Assembly: GCF_001544555.2 (NCBI RefSeq)
Contig: NZ_FCOK02000020.1
Span: 62,001-126,000 of the forward strand
Reading direction: 5' to 3'
Length of the DNA stretch: 64,000 nt
From: Caballeronia udeis
GTDB taxonomy: Bacteria > Pseudomonadota > Gammaproteobacteria > Burkholderiales > Burkholderiaceae
Shown here: positions 35,900-43,329 of the stretch, in pieces
Position numbering within the stretch: position 1 is the first letter of the stretch
Layout: each line of letters starts with the position of its first letter
Program-made: the position numbers and the translations under genes
Notes under the pieces: generated by a model
What the model was told of the DNA's origin: nothing
Database searches by the model: none
What the model saw: the letters and a program-made list of their open reading frames with translations, nothing else

Positions 35900-36475
35900 A
35901 TGAGCTTCGAGGCAGGGGAGGTGGCCATGTGGCGGCTTGTGCAGCGCTACACAGGTCAAGTCGGGTATCAGCGTGGGGTGAAGTCCGAAGGGCTGTCCGC
36001 CAACCCGCCGGTCATCGATTGCTCGGGATGGACAGCGCTGCTTCTCACGCAAGCCATGCAAGCGGAGAACGAGGCGGCTGGCCGTGAAGTGTTTGGCGCT
36101 GACGACATGCTTGCTTTGCAAACGTGGTCGGATAGGATCCTTCACGAGATTGAAACCCGGACCGGCTTCATTCTTGAGGCATGCAAGATCACGGCTGCCA
36201 GCCTGCCGCGATGCGCGGCTATCGGGTTGAAGATGGGAGAGCCTGCATGGGCGGCCAATCACCCGCGTCCGCGCGGGATTACGCACATTGTCCAGGTCGT
36301 TCGTCGCCCGGACGATGATGCGCCATTCGTTTCCGAGTCCTTCGGTAGTTCATCGCAGCCCGGGATAAGCCTTACACCGCTGGCGGAGTGGTTGGCGCTT
36401 GCACAGCCCCGAATTCGGGCCGACGAAATGTGGGCCGTTGACCCGTTCCGGATGGCGGGCAAATTAGCTGATTGA
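35900..36475 (+). CDS. Hypothetical protein, possible NlpC/P60-like fold
   Basis: 191 residues. The segment NPPVIDCSGWTALLLTQAM looks like the cysteine-containing helix of NlpC/P60 papain-like hydrolases (D-C-S-G-x), and ITHIVQVVRRPDDDAPFVSE could supply the histidine strand, followed by SFGSSSQPGISLTPLAEWLA. No signal peptide or partner domain is seen. The catalytic assignment rests on these patterns only. The ATG at 35900 is preceded by GAGGG; an upstream ATG at 35849 lacks a site. It stands alone after the phosphatase. Confidence 0.6.
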   Translation: MSFEAGEVAMWRLVQRYTGQVGYQRGVKSEGLSANPPVIDCSGWTALLLTQAMQAENEAAGREVFGADDMLALQTWSDRILHEIETRTGFILEACKITAASLPRCAAIGLKMGEPAWAANHPRPRGITHIVQVVRRPDDDAPFVSESFGSSSQPGISLTPLAEWLALAQPRIRADEMWAVDPFRMAGKLAD

Positions 36476-36573
36476 GGTTTGAGGGCACATAGGCCGACGG
36501 ACCCGCGCAACGGTTCCGCCGGCTTGATCACGCGCTCTAAAGCGCGGTCCCCGGATGCGGCGCGTTTATCGAT

Positions 36574-36915
36574 TTATCCCTCCATCCTGTATTCGATCAA
36601 AGCATCTCGGTCACTTCTTGTGGGGATGCGCACAGGCCGACCCTGGAACAGGATCTCGCCTTCATCCGGCCGATGCACGCCCGAGAGAATCTTGATGAGC
36701 GTCGACTTGCCCGCGCCGTTGTCACCTAGCAGGCCCACGACTTCGCCGCGTTTGAAGTCCAGGCTCGCGCCTTTGAGCGCATGCACGCCGGAGTACCACT
36801 TGTGCAGGTTGCGCACGGCCATCAGCGAGGTCGACGTGCTTAGCGCATCAGCGGCGGCGCCGTCTTCATGCGAACGTAGACCGGTATGGTGAGCCGCGGA
36901 GGAGAGTGTGTTCAT
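36574..36915 (-). pseudogene. Truncated sugar ABC transporter ATPase (RbsA/FrcA type)
   Basis: Only 113 residues remain. They include the start of the nucleotide-binding domain with [20 protein letters not shown], Walker A (GDNGAGKST) and [17 protein letters not shown]. Family homology ends after RIPTRSD, and the frame runs into a short unrelated tail (ALIEYRMEG) and stop. The Q-loop, signature and Walker B are missing, so it cannot hydrolyse ATP. Its ATG overlaps the stop of the permease remnant, as in an intact operon. Confidence 0.85.
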
Positions 36916-37157
36916 AGCTGTACCTTCAGATGTCGCGCCGTGCGGCGCATCCATGCGTTGGCGACCACCGCGAAAATTGTCAGGCTGCCGACCGCGAACT
37001 TGAACCAGTTGGCATCGACCTGGGTCAGCACGAGTCCGTTATCGATCACGCGAATCAGCAAGGTACCCACCACTGCGCCAAGCGCATTGCCGATCCCGCC
37101 TGACAGGGCGGTCCCGCCAATCACCGCAGCCGCCACCACCTCGCCGTTCCTGGCCGG
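36912..37157 (-). pseudogene. Truncated sugar ABC permease (RbsC/FrcC type)
   Basis: About 80 C-terminal residues survive: VVAAAVIGGTALSGGIGNAL, then [20 protein letters not shown] and the final helix [15 protein letters not shown]. Normal proteins are about 310-350 residues. Similarity fades beyond about 37157, and an in-frame stop lies at 37173-37175. The binding-protein gene and most of the permease have been lost between here and the LacI gene. Confidence 0.82.
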
Positions 37158-37259
37158 TGACTTGTCAACGCTTCACACCTGCACCAGCTTGATGGCCCGA
37201 TGAGTTGATGCGATTATCGGGCCAGCCCCGTGGTTACTTTCCTAAAACGTGTAAGGCTC

Positions 37260-38300
37260 ATGCCCGACCTGACCCACCGCCGCAAGACGAGCATGGCCGA
37301 TATCGCCAAGGCCGCCGACGTCAGCGAAGCAACCGTTGACCGCGTGCTCAACGGCCGCGGCGGCGTTTCGCGCGAGAAGGAGCGGCGCGTGCTCGAATGG
37401 GCGCGCAAGCTCAAGATCGATCGGGCGCTCGACGCGGTATCGGTGCGCTGGTTGCGCATTGCGATCCTGTTGCAGCAGCCTGTTGCGCCGTATTACATCT
37501 ATCTCAAGCAGGGTTTTGAAATCGCCCAGAAGGCATTCGAAGCGCAACGCGTGATCTGCGCGGTGACTTATTTCGACAACCTCGAACCGGCGCGCGTGGT
37601 CGAGACCATCAACCGCGCGACGCAGAAGGCCGACGCGCTGATCATCGTCGCGTACGAGCACCCCGACATCACGGCGGCACTGCATCAGGTCAGCCGCGCG
37701 ATGCCGGTTGTCACGCTTGCCAGCGATTTGCCGGGAACGGGGCGGCTGGCGTATGTGGGGATCGACAATCGCGGCGCGGGACGGGTGGCGGGCGAGCTGA
37801 TGGGCCGCTTTCTCGGCGATGCGGGAGGCAAGGTGCTCGTGATGACAGGCATGCATGATTTCCTCGGCCATGAAGAACGTGAAAGCGGTTTCCGTTCGGT
37901 GCTGCGGCGGCGTTTCCCTAACTGCGACATCGTGGAGACGGTTGAGAGCCGCGAGCAATCGGCGGTCACCGAAAGCCTGACTCGCGACGCCTTCCGGCGC
38001 TATCCCGACCTGCGCGGCATCTACAACATTTCAGTCGGCGACGAAGGCGTTGGCGCGGCGCTCCAGGCGCTCGACCGCGTTCGCTCGACGGTGTTCGTGG
38101 GCCACGAACTCAACGACATTTCGCGGCGCTTGCTCATTGAAGGAACGCTCGACGCCGTGCTCGACCAGAACCCGGCCGCCGAAGCAATGCGTTCCATCGA
38201 AATCATCTTGCGGCACTATCATCGCGACCCCGGCGTGGCGTTGCCGCAGCAGATTCCGGTCACGGTGTTGTTGCGCGAAAACCTTCCACTTAGCGACTAA
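37260..38300 (+). CDS. LacI family regulator (sugar-binding domain)
   Basis: 346 residues. The HTH is MADIAKAADVSEATVDRVLN, followed by a periplasmic-binding-protein-like sugar sensor (PYYIYLKQGFEIAQKAFEAQ, LAYVGIDNRGAGRVAGELMG, IYNISVGDEGVGAALQAL). The ATG at 37260 has TAAGGCTC directly upstream; a GTG at 37230 is an alternative. It is divergent from the ABC remnants and convergent with the MocF stub, and was probably the regulator of the decayed inositol-derivative cluster. The frame is intact. Confidence 0.88.
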   Translation: MPDLTHRRKTSMADIAKAADVSEATVDRVLNGRGGVSREKERRVLEWARKLKIDRALDAVSVRWLRIAILLQQPVAPYYIYLKQGFEIAQKAFEAQRVICAVTYFDNLEPARVVETINRATQKADALIIVAYEHPDITAALHQVSRAMPVVTLASDLPGTGRLAYVGIDNRGAGRVAGELMGRFLGDAGGKVLVMTGMHDFLGHEERESGFRSVLRRRFPNCDIVETVESREQSAVTESLTRDAFRRYPDLRGIYNISVGDEGVGAALQALDRVRSTVFVGHELNDISRRLLIEGTLDAVLDQNPAAEAMRSIEIILRHYHRDPGVALPQQIPVTVLLRENLPLSD

Positions 38301-38493
38301 GCGCCAGCGGCGCGAACGTGTCTTGCGGCGTCAGGCCATTCCAGAGTTCGCGAATCCAGTCACGCATCAGAAGGCCTTCGGCCCAGCGGTCGGTCGTGTC
38401 GTTGCCGTCCCGGCCGTTGTCGCGCAACGCACGGGCGGCGCGTGCTCCGCTTTGCCCGGCGCCGATAATCACCATTGCGGGTTGGCGTTTCAT
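38290..38493 (-). pseudogene. MocF-like ferredoxin reductase stub fused to a foreign tail
   Basis: 67 codons. Residues 1-27 (PAMVIIGAGQSGARAARALR) are the FAD-binding start of a ferredoxin reductase of the MocF type, which normally has about 400 residues. After the RDNG segment the sequence switches to DTTDRWAEGLLMRDWIRELW and NGLTPQDTFAPLALSR, which is not reductase and looks like the tail of another enzyme. A deletion joining two genes in frame explains this. The ATG overlaps the stop of the Rieske gene. Confidence 0.78.
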
Positions 38494-38840
38494 GAAGCTG
38501 CCTTCGCTTGCGCCGGTAAGCCGAGCAGCACTTCACCCCCTTCAATACGCACGGGGTAAGTCTTCAAATGCACGCAGACGGGCGGGCTTTTGGGCTTGCC
38601 GGTGGGAATATCGAAACGTCCCTGATGCAGCGGACATTCAATCTCGCGATTGAGCACGAAACCATCGGCGAGATGCGCGCGTTCATGCGTGCACCAGCCA
38701 TCCGACGCAAAAAACCCCTCGGCTATGCGATACACCGCGTAACTTGCACCAGCGTGATCGAAGCGGATTACGTCTTCTTCGGCGATCTCGCTGGCAGCGC
38801 AGGCGGCGACCCATTCGATGTCATTCGGTTCAACGGCCAC
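38490..38840 (-). CDS. MocE-like Rieske [2Fe-2S] ferredoxin
   Basis: 116 residues. The Rieske cluster motifs are C-T-H in SDGWCTHERAHLADG and C-P-L-H-x-G in ECPLHQGRFDIPTGK. It is a soluble ferredoxin like MocE of rhizopine catabolism, passing electrons from a reductase to a membrane oxygenase. It lies 32 bp after the MocD-like desaturase and is coupled (ATGA) to the MocF stub. Since the reductase is broken here, electrons would have to come from another reductase. Confidence 0.88.
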   Translation of the reverse strand: MAVEPNDIEWVAACAASEIAEEDVIRFDHAGASYAVYRIAEGFFASDGWCTHERAHLADGFVLNREIECPLHQGRFDIPTGKPKSPPVCVHLKTYPVRIEGGEVLLGLPAQAKAAS

Positions 38841-38872
38841 AAGAGCCTCCGGATTGTTGGAGTGGTTCGGGT

Positions 38873-39946
38873 TCAGATGCCCGACTGGGTCGCAAATGAG
38901 CCGTGCGGAGTGTTTTCAACCGGCACCTTGCGTTCAATCACATAACCCGGGTCGGAACGCTGTTTCCATAACGCGGGCACCATCTCGCGATACACCGCGT
39001 AAAGGCTCGGATAAGCCGGCGGCAACTGATCCTTGATGACTTCGTGCAAACGCGGCAGCGCGTGAAACGGCACCATCGGCAGAAGATGGTGTTCGAGGTG
39101 GTAGTTCATGTTCAGGTACAGAAAGCGGAAGACCGGATTGATGTAGACCGTGCGTGTGTTCAGCCGATGGTCTTTCACGTTGACCGCGAGGCCAGCATGT
39201 TGCGTCAGGCCGAGCAACTGATGCAGCCAGCCGCCGTAAAAACGGGGCGTCCATACGAACATCAGCGGCAGGAAACTACGGAGCGCAATAGCAAGTCCGA
39301 TCGTGCCCAGGATCACCAGCAGATAGATGCGGCATGACCAGATCATCTTCGGCTTTTCGGTTGCCGGGAGGAATGCATCGGTAGCGGCATCCACCCGGCC
39401 GAATGCATGCCGGACGATCTTGCGGATCTCAAGCGAACTACCCAGCAGTCCGAAGAAATCGACGATGATCGGCCAGACCTTCGTCGGCCGCGCGACCTGA
39501 ATTTCCGGATCACGCTCCTGAAAATACGTGTGCGTGTGATGCCTCGCATGACTCCAGCGCCACCAGTACCCTTCGCGGATCGTCATGAACGAAGACAGGT
39601 GATAGAAGGCGTCGTTGAGCCAGCGGGTCTTGAACGGCGTGCCGTGGGCGAGCTCGTGCCAACGCGCGTCGCTGGACGAATAGATCGTGCCGTAGACCAG
39701 GAAGGCCGGCACCGCCCACCACGTGCCCCAGCAGAACGCCGCCACCAGACCGGACGCGAGCAGAAGCAACAGCCACGGTACGAAGTTGCGGAGGCCTTCG
39801 GCATCTCTGCGCTTCATCAGCTCTTTCAGAACGGCGCGCGGAATGCGCGGCTGATACCACTGCTGGCCGATACGTTCGTCGAGCGTCGGGTCGGTCAGGC
39901 CGGGTTTGGCCGCGTCGCCGCCACTGACGTCGGGAGTCGAGGACAT
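38873..39946 (-). CDS. MocD-like membrane di-iron oxygenase (fatty acid desaturase family)
   Basis: 357 residues. Histidine boxes typical of the membrane desaturase/hydroxylase family are present: WHELAHGTPF, SHARHHTHTY and NYHLEHHLLPMVP; two hydrophobic hairpins separate them. MocD of rhizopine catabolism has this architecture and is thought to act in O-demethylation of 3-O-methyl-scyllo-inosamine. GGAGACAACCT precedes the ATG. Together with MocE and the MocF stub it forms the remaining part of a three-component oxygenase operon. Confidence 0.87.
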   Translation of the reverse strand: MSSTPDVSGGDAAKPGLTDPTLDERIGQQWYQPRIPRAVLKELMKRRDAEGLRNFVPWLLLLLASGLVAAFCWGTWWAVPAFLVYGTIYSSSDARWHELAHGTPFKTRWLNDAFYHLSSFMTIREGYWWRWSHARHHTHTYFQERDPEIQVARPTKVWPIIVDFFGLLGSSLEIRKIVRHAFGRVDAATDAFLPATEKPKMIWSCRIYLLVILGTIGLAIALRSFLPLMFVWTPRFYGGWLHQLLGLTQHAGLAVNVKDHRLNTRTVYINPVFRFLYLNMNYHLEHHLLPMVPFHALPRLHEVIKDQLPPAYPSLYAVYREMVPALWKQRSDPGYVIERKVPVENTPHGSFATQSGI

Positions 39947-40690
39947 AGGTTGTCTCCTGCTTGATTATGTTCAGGCGATCTTCAAGCGATGTTTGAGCGC
40001 TTCCCGTCACTGCCAACTGCTGGACGGCCTTCTTGTTGAGAGAACGATAGATGACCTGCGCTTGCCGCTCACTCAGAAAAATGATGGATTTCCATCAAAC
40101 ACGGCTGCACGCCGCGTCAGCTATGGCTGATCGAAATAGAAATTAGATTCCACAAAATTTGCGTGTGAAATTTCTTTTGCATTGATGAAGGCGGTCTTCC
40201 ATGCTTCTTTGAACTAGCAGCCGGAGTGCTGCGTTGATCGTCAAGGAGACTGCTGTGAACAGCATGGAAGTCAGTGTGGTGACGCCTGAAGGGGTGGTTG
40301 AAGCGCTGCTGCGCGGACCGGGCGCAGTGCGCATTCGCAGATCTGTCCTGCCGGTGACCGCGATCACACAAGCGTCGCGGGATGCGCCTTCGCTGCGTGC
40401 CCGCCGGCATAGCTCCCGGCCAATTGACGTAGAACTGGACTGGATACTGGCCAGAGCGGGGCCACGCCCACGAAGTGACGGCGGCAGGGCGGCACACTTC
40501 AGTCGTGGGCCTATGCAGGTAGTTCCTGGAACCTGTCGACCATGGCGTCGAGATTGGCAGGAACGCAAAGTTACAGCACGGCAAGCGAGATTGCGTCTCA
40601 TGACAAGTGTCGTGCGACCGCCATTAGACGGCTGATACTCCGCTGCAGGGTAGTAACGTCCCAAGCATTCGTGTTGCTATGTCCTGCGCG
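39947..40690. other. Long region with no well-supported gene
   Basis: 744 bp between the MocD gene and the toxin remnant. Several overlapping frames are open on both strands, none recognisable; the best candidate by translation signal is listed at 40255-40635. It could be decayed DNA left by the rearrangement that damaged its neighbours. Confidence 0.5.
40255..40635 (+). CDS. Doubtful hypothetical ORF
   Basis: A GTG at 40255 is well placed after AAGGAG (40243-40248) and opens 126 codons beginning with SMEVSVVTPEGVVEALLRGP. The later two thirds are arginine-rich and low in hydrophobic residues, unlike a normal protein, and two minus-strand frames overlap it. No family is recognised. It may be a real N-terminus followed by a frameshifted tail, or chance. 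Confidence 0.3.
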   Translation: MNSMEVSVVTPEGVVEALLRGPGAVRIRRSVLPVTAITQASRDAPSLRARRHSSRPIDVELDWILARAGPRPRSDGGRAAHFSRGPMQVVPGTCRPWRRDWQERKVTARQARLRLMTSVVRPPLDG

Positions 40691-41008
40691 TCAGTCTCCT
40701 TGAAGGCCCTGCCCTTCCTCCCACGCAGCCGCTGCGGCCTCGTAGTTGCCTCCGTCGCGACGCCCAACCGCCAGCACGACAATATCCGGTGGATTTTCGC
40801 TATCGCGGACCAGGTAGAGCAGCCGGTATCCGACACCCCGCAGCTTGATTTTGTGGCAATCGACGAGCGGCGATCGGAGTTCTGCGCCCGGGACCCTAGG
40901 CGTCAACAAACGCTTTTTCAACTCGCTCTTGAACAACGCCTTTGGCGAGCCATCAAGGTCCGCCCAGTCAAACGAGCGCCTTCGGCACGAATCGGATTTC
41001 GTGCGCTA
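40691..41008 (-). pseudogene. RelE/ParE-type toxin, inactivated (lost start codon, frameshift)
   Basis: Directly after the antitoxin stop the sequence reads ATA-GCG-CAC and would encode (M)AHEIRFVPKAL, the usual RelE start, but the first codon is ATA. About 13 codons on, a TGA is met; one extra base there (CTCGTTTGAC, minus strand) shifts the frame, and DWADLDGSPKALFKSELKKR, then HKIKLRGVGYRLLYLVRD and IVVLAVGRRD continue in the other frame. Both lesions would prevent toxin synthesis. A sequencing error could explain one but hardly both. Confidence 0.78.
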
Positions 41009-41260
41009 TCAGATGTCGTCGAGGTTGACCTTGACTGCCCGGCTCACCGACTTGAGGCGGGACTGCATTAGCATTGCCAGTTGCCGCTCATCGTAGAGCT
41101 CGGCCATCTGGGCCATGAGCTCAGGCGAGACAGTGTAGAAAGCCGGCCGGTTGTGATTGAGCACGGCCACAGGCTGGCCATGTGCTTCCTCGACTACCTT
41201 TCCGGGGTTTTGCTCAAATTGCGAGATGCTGACGGACAGCAGGCTATGAATGTTTTCCAT
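41009..41260 (-). CDS. Phd/RelB-type antitoxin
   Basis: 83 residues. The start SLLSVSISQFEQNPGKVVEE followed by GQPVAVLNHNRPAFYTVSPE is the typical prevent-host-death fold, with the C-terminal helix (ERQLAMLMQSRLKSVSRAVK) that would wrap the toxin. The frame is complete while the toxin partner downstream is broken, so this is an orphaned antitoxin. An imperfect palindrome just upstream could be its autoregulatory operator. Confidence 0.85.
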   Translation of the reverse strand: MENIHSLLSVSISQFEQNPGKVVEEAHGQPVAVLNHNRPAFYTVSPELMAQMAELYDERQLAMLMQSRLKSVSRAVKVNLDDI

Positions 41261-41273
41261 GGCGACACCAGAT

Positions 41274-41292
41274 AGGTCAATAATTTAGACCT
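41274..41292. promoter_or_regulatory. Possible antitoxin operator
   Basis: AGGTC (41274-41278) and GACCT (41288-41292) are inverted around an AT-rich centre, 14 bp upstream of the antitoxin start. Antitoxins usually repress their own promoter through such sites. Confidence 0.35.
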
Positions 41293-41331
41293 GTTTTACA
41301 CCGTCTTTGGTCAGAAAGCCCTCGTGAGATC

Positions 41332-41421
41332 AGAGGGTTGTTTGCGCCGCGCCATTTTTCTTTGCCTCCGTTTCGACCCCGGTCCCTCTCCGGGCCAGAT
41401 TTAATTCGCAAACAACCCTCT
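41332..41421. repeat. 15-bp inverted repeat enclosing 60 bp
   Basis: AGAGGGTTGTTTGCG (41332-41346) and CGCAAACAACCCTCT (41407-41421) are perfect inverted copies. Inside is a smaller CCCGG/CCGGG hairpin. The element lies between the antitoxin and the sugar-acid operon and overlaps no gene. Confidence 0.7.
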
Positions 41422-41456
41422 CCCTATTCGTGAAATCCCCTACGGACGTTCCGAAA

Positions 41457-41470
41457 TGATATCGCTACCA
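41457..41470. promoter_or_regulatory. LacI/GntR-type operator, distal copy
   Basis: TGATATCGCTACCA matches the proximal copy at 41491 in 12 of 14 bases and has the central CG of LacI-family operators. The two start 34 bp apart, about three helical turns. Confidence 0.65.
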
Positions 41471-41490
41471 TTCGTCAATTCAAGAGCAAT

Positions 41491-41504
41491 TGGTAACGCT
41501 ACCA
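41491..41504. promoter_or_regulatory. LacI/GntR-type operator, proximal copy
   Basis: TGGTAACGCTACCA is a near-perfect palindrome ending just before the AAGGAG ribosome-binding site of the dehydratase gene. It is like the sites of gluconate-type (GntR of the LacI family) repressors. The LacI gene at 45535 is the likely binder. Confidence 0.7.
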
Positions 41505-41516
41505 AGGAGAACAAGT

Positions 41517-43310
41517 TTGTCTTCGAATTTGCCATCAAGCCCCAAGCCCCCCCGCAAGACCCCTGAACAACTGCGCAGCTACCGCTGGTATGGCGTGAAC
41601 GACCTGCGCTCGTTCGGGCACCGTTCGCGCACGGCGCAGATGGGCTATCACCCATCCGATTACATGGGCAAGCCGGTCATTGCCGTCGTCAATACGTGGA
41701 GCGAGCTCAACTCGTGCCATACACACTTCAAGCAACGCGTGGAGGAGGTCAAGCGCGGCGTCTGGCAGGCCGGCGGTTTCCCGGTCGAGATGCCCGTGAT
41801 GACGCTGGCCGAGCCGTTCCAGAAACCGACGACCATGCTGTATCGAAACTTCCTCGCGATGGAGACTGAGGAATTGCTGAAGTCGTACCAGTTCGACGGC
41901 TGCGTGCTGATGGGCGGCTGCGACAAGACCACGCCCGGCCTGCTGATGGGCGCGATCAGCATGAACCTGCCGACAATCTTTCTGCCGGCTGGCCCCATGC
42001 TGCGCGGCAACTGGAACGGCCGCACGCTCGGCAGCGGTTCCGACACATGGAAATACTGGGCGGAACTGCGCGCCGGGAAGATTACGGAAGAAGAGTGGAA
42101 GGGCATCGAAAGCGGCATTGCGCGCTCGCCGGGCCACTGCATGACCATGGGCACCGCCTCGACCATGACCACCGCCACGGAATCGCTTGGCCTGACGCTG
42201 CCTGGATTTTCGTCGATACCCGCAGTCGATTCTCGCCACGCGCAGTTCGCATCGTTGACCGGCCAGCGGATCGTTGAAATGGTCTGGACCGACCAGAAAC
42301 CATCGGACATCCTGACCGCGAAATCATTCGATAACGCCGTCACCACCGTGCTTTCCATGTCGGGTTCGACGAATGCGATCGTGCATCTGGTGGCGGTCGC
42401 GCGCCGGGCGGGTATCGACCTGACAACCGCGCGCTTCGATGAACTCGCGCGCATCACGCCGGTACTCGCGAACCTGCGCCCGGCCGGCAAATACCTGATG
42501 GAAGACTTCTTCTACGCAGGCGGTTTGCGCGCGTTGCTCGTTGAACTGGGTAGCCTCATTGACGGCACGCAGATGACGGTGAGCGGAGCGACGCTCGGTG
42601 AAAACATCGCGGGCGCGGAGATCTTCGACGAAGACGTGATTCGCAAACGCGCCAACCCGGTGGTGGAACGCGACGGCCTCGCTGTGCTGACCGGCAACCT
42701 CGCGCCGGATGGCGCCGTCATCAAGCCGGCCGCGATGGAGCAGCACTTGCTGAAGGCGCGCGGACCGGCCGTCGTATTCAAGGATTACGCCGATATGGCG
42801 GCGCGCATCGACAGCGAAGAACTCGACATCACCGAGCAGTCCGTGATCGTGCTGCAACACGCGGGTCCGGTGGGCGCGCCCGGCATGCCGGAGTGGGGCC
42901 AGTTGCCGATCCCGCAGAAGCTGCTGAAGCAAGGGGTAAGAGACATGGTGCGGATCTCCGACGCCCGCATGAGCGGCACGAGCTACGGCGCGTGCGTGCT
43001 GCATGTGGCGCCGGAATCGTTTGTCGGCGGCCCGCTTGCGCTGGTGAAAGACGGCGACATGATCGAACTCGATGTGCCCGGCCGACGTCTTCATCTCGAT
43101 GTCAGCGACGAGGAACTCGCCGCCCGGAAGCAAGCGTGGAAGGTGCCGAAACGTCCGTTCGAACGCGGCTTTGGGGTGATGCATCAGCTTCACGTCACGC
43201 AGGCAAACAAGGGCTGCGACTTCGATTTCCTGGAGGAGCCGGTGACCGCGTCGTCTGAGACCATGGCAGCGGCAACGAGCGCGCATCGCGACGAACCCGA
43301 GATTCACTAA
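41517..43310 (+). CDS. IlvD/Edd family sugar-acid dehydratase (pentonate type)
   Basis: 597 residues. Iron-sulfur cysteines lie in [28 protein letters not shown] and [20 protein letters not shown], the pattern of the pentonate/hexonate branch (L-arabinonate or D-xylonate dehydratases) rather than IlvD proper. The C-terminal [20 protein letters not shown] is also typical. It would turn a sugar acid into a 2-keto-3-deoxy acid. The start is a TTG at 41517, seven bases after AAGGAG; a TTG at 41490 lies inside the operator and has no such site. An RraA-like aldolase and an MFS carrier follow. Confidence 0.88.
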   Translation: MSSNLPSSPKPPRKTPEQLRSYRWYGVNDLRSFGHRSRTAQMGYHPSDYMGKPVIAVVNTWSELNSCHTHFKQRVEEVKRGVWQAGGFPVEMPVMTLAEPFQKPTTMLYRNFLAMETEELLKSYQFDGCVLMGGCDKTTPGLLMGAISMNLPTIFLPAGPMLRGNWNGRTLGSGSDTWKYWAELRAGKITEEEWKGIESGIARSPGHCMTMGTASTMTTATESLGLTLPGFSSIPAVDSRHAQFASLTGQRIVEMVWTDQKPSDILTAKSFDNAVTTVLSMSGSTNAIVHLVAVARRAGIDLTTARFDELARITPVLANLRPAGKYLMEDFFYAGGLRALLVELGSLIDGTQMTVSGATLGENIAGAEIFDEDVIRKRANPVVERDGLAVLTGNLAPDGAVIKPAAMEQHLLKARGPAVVFKDYADMAARIDSEELDITEQSVIVLQHAGPVGAPGMPEWGQLPIPQKLLKQGVRDMVRISDARMSGTSYGACVLHVAPESFVGGPLALVKDGDMIELDVPGRRLHLDVSDEELAARKQAWKVPKRPFERGFGVMHQLHVTQANKGCDFDFLEEPVTASSETMAAATSAHRDEPEIH

Positions 43311-43329
43311 CCTTATCCAGAACCTTTCC

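Noticed and set aside
40143-40664. Transposase or insertion-sequence remnant between the moc and toxin regions
   Set aside because: No DDE motifs, terminal repeats or target duplications could be seen; the translations do not resemble a known transposase convincingly.
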